From assembly GCF_000146285.1 (NCBI RefSeq), contig NZ_GL385912.1, forward strand, positions 588,908 to 652,907: a DNA stretch of 64,000 bases, given 5' to 3'. The notes beneath the pieces were generated by a model, which worked only from the letters and a program-made list of their open reading frames with translations, did no database searches and was not told the DNA's origin. Every line of letters begins with the position of its first letter. Within the stretch, counting starts at the first letter, position 1. The position numbers and the translations under genes were made by a program. Below are positions 58,572 to 64,000 of this stretch, piece by piece. The stretch is from Mobiluncus curtisii subsp. curtisii ATCC 35241 (lineage in GTDB: Bacteria > Actinomycetota > Actinomycetes > Actinomycetales > Actinomycetaceae).

Positions 58572-61205
58572 GTGATGCGCACTCTCGACACCTACACGCC
58601 GACCCGGTTCATGGCTGACGGTTCACGATATGACAAGCGGAAGGCCGACTATGCGGTCGCCTTCATTCAAGCGCTCAAGCACACGAAGGGCCGCTGGTCA
58701 GGACAGCCCTTCCAGCTGATTGATTGGCAGGAACAGATCATCCGCGACCTGTTCGGCACCGTCAAAGCCGACGGCTACCGCCAGTTCACCACCGCCTACG
58801 TCGAGATACCCAAGAAGCAGGGCAAGCAGGTGTCGTTGGACACGCTGATTCCTACTCCGTCGGGGTTTACGACGATGGGCGCGATCCGTGTGGGCGACAT
58901 CGTATTTGACGAACATGGCGAAACCTGCCGGGTGGTCGCGAAGTCCGACGTGGACTATACGGAGCAGGCGTACCGGATCACGTTCAAAGATGGCGAGGTG
59001 ATCGAAGCGGGCGAAAACCACCAGTGGGCTGGCCACTACACGCACGGCACACCACGGGAAGCGGTGATGACTACCGGCGAGCTGTACCGGCTGCCGCGTG
59101 ACGGCGGCTCAATCCGCTTCCGCATCCCGGTCGCCGACGCCCTCGACCTGCCAGAGGCCGTGCTGCCGGTCGACCCGTACGTGATGGGCTACTGGCTGGG
59201 CAACGGCACCGCCACGAAACCGTATCTGACGATCCAGTCGTGCGACGTGGTAGGCGTCCTGGAGCATGTGTGGGCGTGGAACACGATCTCGACCCGCTAC
59301 CCGAACACCGGCGACTCGGTGTGTGTCCGCATCCCCGAACTCGAAACCATCCTGGTTGATTCCTACCGTGACAAGGTCATCCCCGCCCAGTATCTGCGGG
59401 CATCACGGCGTCAACGGCTCGAGTTGCTGCAAGGGCTGATGGATTCCGACGGGTCCATCTCCACCCGCAAGGGTCAGGCGATCTACACCTCAACCGAACC
59501 GGCACTGGCCGAGTCCGTCTCTGAACTGCTGTGGAGCCTGGGCGTCAAGAACGCCATCACCACCGCCGCCTCCACGCAGCGCACCGATTGGAGCCAGCCG
59601 TCCAGCGTGTGTGGACGAGTCGAGACCGGTGAAACCTTGTACTACGTGAAGTTCACCGCCTTCGACGACATGCCAGTCGCAGGTTTGGAACGCAAGCAGG
59701 AGCGGGCAATCCCGCGTAACCCGAACACTCGCTCGCACTACCGCTACATCGACTCCATCGAGCCGATCCGCAACCGGGGCATGCAATGCATCCAAGTCGA
59801 CTCGCCCTCCCACCAGTACCTAATCGGCCGCTCAATGCTGCCCACCCACAACAGCGAGCTCGCCGCTGCGGTCGCGCTGCTGCTGACATGCGGGGATGGT
59901 GAAGAACGCGCCGAAGTGTACGGCTGCGCCGCCGACCGTCAGCAGGCTTCGATTGTGTTTGAGGTTGCGGCGGACATGGTGCGCATGAGTCCAGCGCTGT
60001 CCAAGCGTGTCAAGATTCTTGCCTCGCAGAAGCGGATTATTTACAAGCCCACCAACAGCTTCTACCAAGTCCTCTCGGCTGAGGCGTATTCGAAGCACGG
60101 GTTCAATATCTCCGGTGTTGTCTTCGACGAACTGCATACCCAACCGGGCCGTGCCTTGTTCGACGTCATGACCAAGGGTTCGGGTGATGCTCGCACCCAG
60201 CCGTTGTACTTCCTCATCACCACCGCAGGAACCGACACGCATAGCATTTGTTATGAGCAGCATGAGAAAGCCGAAGACATCTTCGCAGGCAAAAAGATTG
60301 ACCCGACGTTCTACCCGGTGATTTACGGGGCCGGCCGTGAGGACGACTGGACCGACGAGGCCGTGTGGCATAAGGCTAATCCGAGCTTGGGGATCACGGT
60401 GCCGATTGAGAAGGTTCGTCAAGCCTGCAACTCGGCCAGGCAGAATCCGACAGAAGAGAACACGTTCCGGCAGCTGCGCTTGAACCAGTGGGTGAAGCAG
60501 TCGGTGCGGTGGATGCCCCTGCACGTGTGGAACAACAACTCGGCTCCCGTCGACCTTGCCGACCTGGAAGGCCGGGTCTGTTACGGCGGCCTCGACCTCG
60601 CCTCCACGACGGACATCACCGCGTTCGTCCTCGTATTCCCACCAGAGACCGGCGACGAGCCGTATGTGATCGCGCCGTGGTTCTGGATACCCGATGACAA
60701 CCTCAAGCTCCGAGTAGCTCGCGACCACGTGCCCTACGACCTCTGGCAGCAACAAGGCTTCCTGCAGACAACCGAGGGCAACGTCGTCCACTATGGGGCG
60801 ATTGAGGCGTTCATCGAAGAACTCGGCACCCGGTTCGATATTCGGGAGATCGCGTTCGACCGGTGGGGTGCCGTCCAAATGTCACAGAACTTAGAGGATG
60901 CCGGGTTCACGGTCGTGCCGTTCGGGCAGGGTTTCAAAGACATGTCCCCACCATCCAAAGAACTGATGAAACTCGCCCTTGAGGGCAAGCTCGCCCATGG
61001 TGGACACCCAGTCCTGTCCTGGATGGTTGACAACATTCACGTCCGCCAAGACTCGGCCGGCAATATCAAGCCCGACAAGCAAAAGTCCACGGAGAAGATC
61101 GACGGCGTGGTCGCCACCATCATGGCGCTCGACCGAGCCATCCGAAACGGCAGTGACCACCACGCCGGTTCCGTCTACGACGAGCGCGGACTATTGCTTA
61201 TCTGA
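58572..61205 (+). CDS. Terminase large subunit interrupted by an intein
   Basis: 877 codons from the GTG at 58572 (ATG at 58575 possible; AGGAAGGAG upstream). After removal of a 342-residue intein the mature terminase has about 535 residues, normal for HK97-type large subunits. The intein splits the Walker A loop: the exteins join as IPKKQGK-SELAAAVAL. Downstream are Walker B (NISGVVFDELHTQ), the coupling region (PLYFLITTAGTD) and the RNase-H-like nuclease (CYGGLDLASTTDITAFVLVFP, AFDRWGAVQ). It cuts and pumps phage DNA into proheads. It is inactive until splicing rebuilds the P-loop. Confidence 0.95.
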   Translation: MMRTLDTYTPTRFMADGSRYDKRKADYAVAFIQALKHTKGRWSGQPFQLIDWQEQIIRDLFGTVKADGYRQFTTAYVEIPKKQGKQVSLDTLIPTPSGFTTMGAIRVGDIVFDEHGETCRVVAKSDVDYTEQAYRITFKDGEVIEAGENHQWAGHYTHGTPREAVMTTGELYRLPRDGGSIRFRIPVADALDLPEAVLPVDPYVMGYWLGNGTATKPYLTIQSCDVVGVLEHVWAWNTISTRYPNTGDSVCVRIPELETILVDSYRDKVIPAQYLRASRRQRLELLQGLMDSDGSISTRKGQAIYTSTEPALAESVSELLWSLGVKNAITTAASTQRTDWSQPSSVCGRVETGETLYYVKFTAFDDMPVAGLERKQERAIPRNPNTRSHYRYIDSIEPIRNRGMQCIQVDSPSHQYLIGRSMLPTHNSELAAAVALLLTCGDGEERAEVYGCAADRQQASIVFEVAADMVRMSPALSKRVKILASQKRIIYKPTNSFYQVLSAEAYSKHGFNISGVVFDELHTQPGRALFDVMTKGSGDARTQPLYFLITTAGTDTHSICYEQHEKAEDIFAGKKIDPTFYPVIYGAGREDDWTDEAVWHKANPSLGITVPIEKVRQACNSARQNPTEENTFRQLRLNQWVKQSVRWMPLHVWNNNSAPVDLADLEGRVCYGGLDLASTTDITAFVLVFPPETGDEPYVIAPWFWIPDDNLKLRVARDHVPYDLWQQQGFLQTTEGNVVHYGAIEAFIEELGTRFDIREIAFDRWGAVQMSQNLEDAGFTVVPFGQGFKDMSPPSKELMKLALEGKLAHGGHPVLSWMVDNIHVRQDSAGNIKPDKQKSTEKIDGVVATIMALDRAIRNGSDHHAGSVYDERGLLLI
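58827..59852 (+). other. Intein (class 3-like) with LAGLIDADG homing endonuclease
   Basis: 342 residues inserted in the terminase P-loop. Residue 1 is Gln rather than Cys or Ser (QVSLDTLIPTPSGF). The C-terminus is LPTHN, followed by extein Ser. The class 3 WCT set is visible: Trp67 (block B, NHQW), Cys321 (block F, MQCIQV) and Thr340 (block G, PTHN). Splicing should therefore start from the block F Cys. The middle carries two LAGLIDADG-type motifs, VMGYWLGNGTA (about 119-129) and LLQGLMDSDGS (about 200-210), so it may be a homing endonuclease for intein-free terminase genes. Confidence 0.92.
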
Positions 61206-61230
61206 ATTTGGTTGTACACGCACGCACATG

Positions 61231-61316
61231 AGATCGTTGCCCTTCTTCAGTCCCAAGCTGCCTAGGGGAAGGGTATAAGATCGTTGCCATCATTCAGTCC
61301 CCAGCTGCCTATGGGA
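61231..61316. repeat. Imperfect tandem repeat at the end of the DUF1643 gene
   Basis: A 39-base unit beginning AGATCGTTGCC occurs at 61231-61269 and again at 61278-61316, with five differences by my count. The right copy codes for the last residues of the minus-strand DUF1643 protein (PIGSWGLNDGNDL); the left copy lies past its stop and would encode a similar PLGSLGLKKGNDL. A duplication probably displaced the original 3' end. Confidence 0.7.
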
Positions 61317-62014
61317 TGCGGAGGATACGGCGCAGGTTCAGCAGGTTCAGTGTCAGGGATTTTCTTGAACTTGAGACGACGGATGAGGATGCCATCAGTA
61401 ACGTGGTGATTGCGCGGACAATTAATAAAATCCGTGAACCATTTCTGGCCTTGTTCTACCCATGCGTGTTTGGCTGGAGATCCCCAGGCGCAAATGATTC
61501 GGACATTCTGTGATGAGGTTCTTGAGGACTCTAGGATTGTTTCAAGGGTCTCTTTGAAAATCTGTTCGAGATTTGGTCCTGTCCAGTCATTGATGCGTTG
61601 CTGAACTGCATCGCTATCCTTGTCGATAATGGGTACAAGGTTCATCATCGTAAGACGCTGCGTGTTTTTCAGCTTGGCGCTGCGGAGCCACCCTCCCACT
61701 ATAAGTGCCGTCTGGTCCGTTGCCGGCACCCACCCACTCTCGGTTTGGACCCGTCCTGAAAAAGCACGTGCGTTCGAGGGATTCATCCCGATCACGACAA
61801 CATGATCGCCCTTAGGTATTTCTGGGCGATAGTGCGTTAATAGCAACCGAAGTTCATTTGGCTTCGCGGGTTCAGATGATGCTGGAACGATCTCAAGACT
61901 CGGGCTGGACTCGTTGTTAACGCGCGCAAAAATCGAGTGGCCTATGAGCTTCTGATCGGGGTCTTCCCTTTCTAGAGCTTCTTTGAGTGCGGTTTTCCAA
62001 CTATTTCGCGTCAT
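61262..62014 (-). CDS. DUF1643 domain protein, phage cargo
   Basis: 250 residues. The DUF1643 core is clear: LRLLLTHYRPEIPKGDHVVVIGMNPSNARAF, then TLMMNLVPI-type RLTMMNLVPIIDKDSDA, and RIICAWGSPAKHAWVEQGQKWF. The biochemical function is unknown. It is a minus-strand gene wedged between the large terminase and portal genes, where packaging genes normally run uninterrupted, so it is probably a separately expressed cargo gene. It starts with ATG at 62014, back to back with the portal gene. Confidence 0.85.
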   Translation of the reverse strand: MTRNSWKTALKEALEREDPDQKLIGHSIFARVNNESSPSLEIVPASSEPAKPNELRLLLTHYRPEIPKGDHVVVIGMNPSNARAFSGRVQTESGWVPATDQTALIVGGWLRSAKLKNTQRLTMMNLVPIIDKDSDAVQQRINDWTGPNLEQIFKETLETILESSRTSSQNVRIICAWGSPAKHAWVEQGQKWFTDFINCPRNHHVTDGILIRRLKFKKIPDTEPAEPAPYPPHPIGSWGLNDGNDLIPFP

Positions 62015-62048
62015 GGATTCATTTTCCTGATTCTTGAGGGGGATTTCA

Positions 62049-63341
62049 ATGGGGTTTCTTTCCTGGCTGCGTGGCGATTCCGCTCGTAAGGCTGACGACC
62101 ATGCCCTGACGGGTGGTGGGTACTCGTTCTTCTTCGGAGCGACCTCATCGGGGCGTCCGGTGACGGAACGTTCGGCGATGCAAATGACCGCTGTCTACTC
62201 GTGCGTCCGTATTCTGGCTGAAGCTATCGCTGGGCTACCGTTGCACGTCTACCGCCAAAGCAGTAATGGGGCGAAGGTGAAAGCGCTCGATCATCCGTTG
62301 TATCGGCTTCTTCATGATGAGCCGAACCCTGAAATGACATCCTTTGTCTTTAGGGAAACTCTGATGACGCATTTGCTTCTTTGGGGTAATGCGTTCGCCC
62401 AAGTGCTGCGCAACGGTAAAGATGAAGTGATTGGTTTGTATCCGTTGATGCCGAACCGGATGATGGTGGGGCGCGACGAGGCTGGGTGGCTGTATTACGA
62501 GTATCAGCGGACATGGGACGAACCAGCTGGACGCTTCGACACGGTGCGACTCTCGGCGCGCGAGGTGCTGCACATTCCAGGGTTGGGCTTTGACGGGCTG
62601 GTTGGCTATAGCCCGATTGCGATGGCGAAGAATGCCATCGGTCTGGCTCAGGCTACCGAGGATTACGGGGCGAGCTTTTTCGCTAATGGCGCGGCTCCGG
62701 GTGGTGTGTTGGAGCATCCGGGCACGATTAAAGACCCCGCCAGGGTGCGCGAGTCGTGGCAGGCCACCTTCGGTGGAGCCCGGAACGGCAACAAGATCGC
62801 CGTGTTGGAAGAGGGCATGACATACACGCCCATCAGCGTCTCGCCGGAGCAGGCGCAATTCCTTGAAACGAGGAAGTTTCAGATCAACGAAATTGCTCGA
62901 ATCTTCCGTATCCCACCCCACATGATCGGCGACCTCGAAAAATCCTCGTTTTCCAATATTGAGCAGCAGTCGTTGGAGTTTGTGAAGTACACGTTGGACC
63001 CGTGGGTGATCCGGTGGGAACAGGCCATCACCAAAACCCTCCTCAGCTCGCGTGAGAAGCCGCAGATCTATGTGAAGTTCAACCTCGAAGGCTTACTGAG
63101 AGGTGACTACAAGTCACGGATGGATGGGTACGCGGTTGCCAGGCAGAACGGATGGATGAGCGCCAACGATATCCGCGAACTAGAAAACCTCGACCGCATC
63201 AGCCCAGAAGCAGGCGGTGACCTCTATTTGGTGAACGGCAACATGCTCCCGCTCGGCCTCGCAGGGGCATACGCGCAGACAACCGAGTCTGAACCGGCTG
63301 TGGAATCTACAAGTGAATCTTCTGTAAGGAGGAGGATATGA
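62049..63341 (+). CDS. HK97-type phage portal protein
   Basis: 430 residues from the ATG at 62049 (GAGGGGG upstream). The family is clear: GFLSWLRGDSARK, RSAMQMTAVYSCVRILAEAIAGLPLHVYR, VFRETLMTHLLLWGNAFAQVLRNGKDEV, YSPIAMAKNAIGLAQATEDYGASFFANGAAPGG, EIARIFRIPPHMIGDLEKSSFSNIEQQSLEFV. The portal ring is the DNA gate on the capsid. The C-terminal 20 residues are polar and acidic. The stop overlaps the protease start by four bases. Confidence 0.96.
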   Translation: MGFLSWLRGDSARKADDHALTGGGYSFFFGATSSGRPVTERSAMQMTAVYSCVRILAEAIAGLPLHVYRQSSNGAKVKALDHPLYRLLHDEPNPEMTSFVFRETLMTHLLLWGNAFAQVLRNGKDEVIGLYPLMPNRMMVGRDEAGWLYYEYQRTWDEPAGRFDTVRLSAREVLHIPGLGFDGLVGYSPIAMAKNAIGLAQATEDYGASFFANGAAPGGVLEHPGTIKDPARVRESWQATFGGARNGNKIAVLEEGMTYTPISVSPEQAQFLETRKFQINEIARIFRIPPHMIGDLEKSSFSNIEQQSLEFVKYTLDPWVIRWEQAITKTLLSSREKPQIYVKFNLEGLLRGDYKSRMDGYAVARQNGWMSANDIRELENLDRISPEAGGDLYLVNGNMLPLGLAGAYAQTTESEPAVESTSESSVRRRI

Positions 63342-64000
63342 GACGTTTTTGGAACTGGCTCGAACCCGAGCCACACACGAATGACCTGGACGCAGATGTA
63401 GTCCGGGTTTTGCGTATTAGCGGCACGATCGCTGAAGAATCCTGGTTCGATGACGATGTCACACCCAGTATCTTCGCTAGTGAGTTGAATGCTGGGTCGG
63501 GGCCGGTGACGATCTGGCTCAATTCGCCTGGTGGTGATGTGGTGGCGGCTGCGCAGATCTACAACATGCTCATCGACTACCCAAGCCACGTGACCGTCAA
63601 TATCGACGGGATCGCCGCATCGGCCGCGTCCGTGATCGCAATGGCCGCATCCACTGTTGCCATGTCGCCGGTGTCGATGTTGATGATTCATAACCCGGCC
63701 ACCATGGCGGTCGGCGATAAGGACGAACTCGCACGCGCCATGTCGATGCTTGATTCGGTCAAAGAATCAATCCTGAATGCATATCAGGAAAAGACGGGCA
63801 TGAGTCGGGCGAAGCTGTCCAAGCTCATGGACGCCGAAACATGGATGGACGCACGCGCCGCGATTGACATGGGTTTCGCCGACGAACTTCTCACCGGCGA
63901 ACGCAACCCTGCCTTCAACGCTAAGCCGGACGAAGAGCCAGATGACGATGAGGATGAGGTCGAGTCTCACGACGAACCTGACAAGGGCGACGGCGATGAG
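63338..64000 (+). CDS. ClpP-like prohead protease (partial)
   Basis: The frame runs from the ATG at 63338 (AAGGAGGAGG upstream) off the right edge, 221 codons visible. It is an S14 (ClpP-type) fold: VRVLRISGTIAEESWFDD, VTIWLNSPGGDVVAAAQIYNML, IDGIAASAASVIAMAAS with the nucleophile Ser, MLMIHNPATM with the His, and a late helix (MDAETWMDARAAIDMGFADELL). It should process capsid scaffold during prohead maturation. The visible end becomes strongly acidic (DEEPDDDEDEVE), possibly a linker or scaffold-like tail; the major capsid gene would follow beyond the window. Confidence 0.94.
   Translation, partial: MRRFWNWLEPEPHTNDLDADVVRVLRISGTIAEESWFDDDVTPSIFASELNAGSGPVTIWLNSPGGDVVAAAQIYNMLIDYPSHVTVNIDGIAASAASVIAMAASTVAMSPVSMLMIHNPATMAVGDKDELARAMSMLDSVKESILNAYQEKTGMSRAKLSKLMDAETWMDARAAIDMGFADELLTGERNPAFNAKPDEEPDDDEDEVESHDEPDKGDGDE

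Overview
The window is about 55% GC and reads as a Gram-positive actinobacterium. Evidence: the rpsP-khpA-rimM-trmD-rplS block, many GTG starts, a sortase-anchored surface protein, cell-wall-binding-repeat proteins with Cys/Pro-rich tails, and two candidate DtxR/IdeR-type iron boxes. The gene set fits Actinomycetaceae, perhaps Mobiluncus-like; that genus call is inference. It falls into three parts: a chromosomal segment (1 to about 30 kb), a patch of decayed and active restriction/defence genes (30.2-38.9 kb), and a tailed-phage genome (about 39-64 kb) that leaves the right edge at the prohead protease.

Chromosomal part. On the minus strand rpsP-khpA-rimM-trmD-rplS form a translation operon with an internal terminator after khpA, a TrmD fused to a GNAT domain, and a hairpin leader ahead of rplS. 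Next come a Nudix hydrolase, a NifX-like protein and a peptidase S51. A three-gene operon at 6.3-11.1 kb encodes a heterodimeric ABC exporter with one intact and one degenerate ATP site, headed by a regulator that fuses an XRE HTH to inactivated MNT and HEPN domains. A polar amino acid ABC importer (11.1-13.7 kb) follows a leader that I read as a lysine riboswitch with its own promoter and terminator. Further along are a CadD-like transporter, a nitroreductase and nagA-nagB. Then come an ACT/PFL pair, purT, a GlsB-type membrane protein, an NSS transporter, a CDF metal exporter, two surface proteins, a potassium channel and a polysaccharide deacetylase.

Defence patch. A VapBC-like pair is killed by a nonsense codon in each gene. 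A low-GC S subunit sits beside a methyltransferase subunit cut off at its SAM-binding motif, next to a perfect palindrome that could be an attachment site. Then come a BstXI-like restriction endonuclease with a convergent methyltransferase carrying an embedded HTH, and a four-gene operon matching the ABC-three-component (ABC-3C) conflict systems plus an XRE regulator.

Phage. The plus-strand early genes are: a sigma-like regulator, Cas4-like DUF2800, DUF2815, a family A DNA polymerase, a BRO/KilAC antirepressor, a deoxyribosyltransferase-like protein, an AEP primase-helicase, a VRR-NUC nuclease, an SNF2 helicase and an ArpU-like regulator. The packaging genes follow: HNH nuclease, small terminase, large terminase interrupted by an apparent class 3 intein, portal and ClpP-like prohead protease. 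Between the terminase genes lies a modification module: a phage S-adenosylmethionine synthetase, a ParB-methyltransferase fusion and a C5-cytosine methyltransferase. Four minus-strand cargo genes interrupt the plus-strand phage map. No integrase, tRNA, rRNA or CRISPR array was seen.
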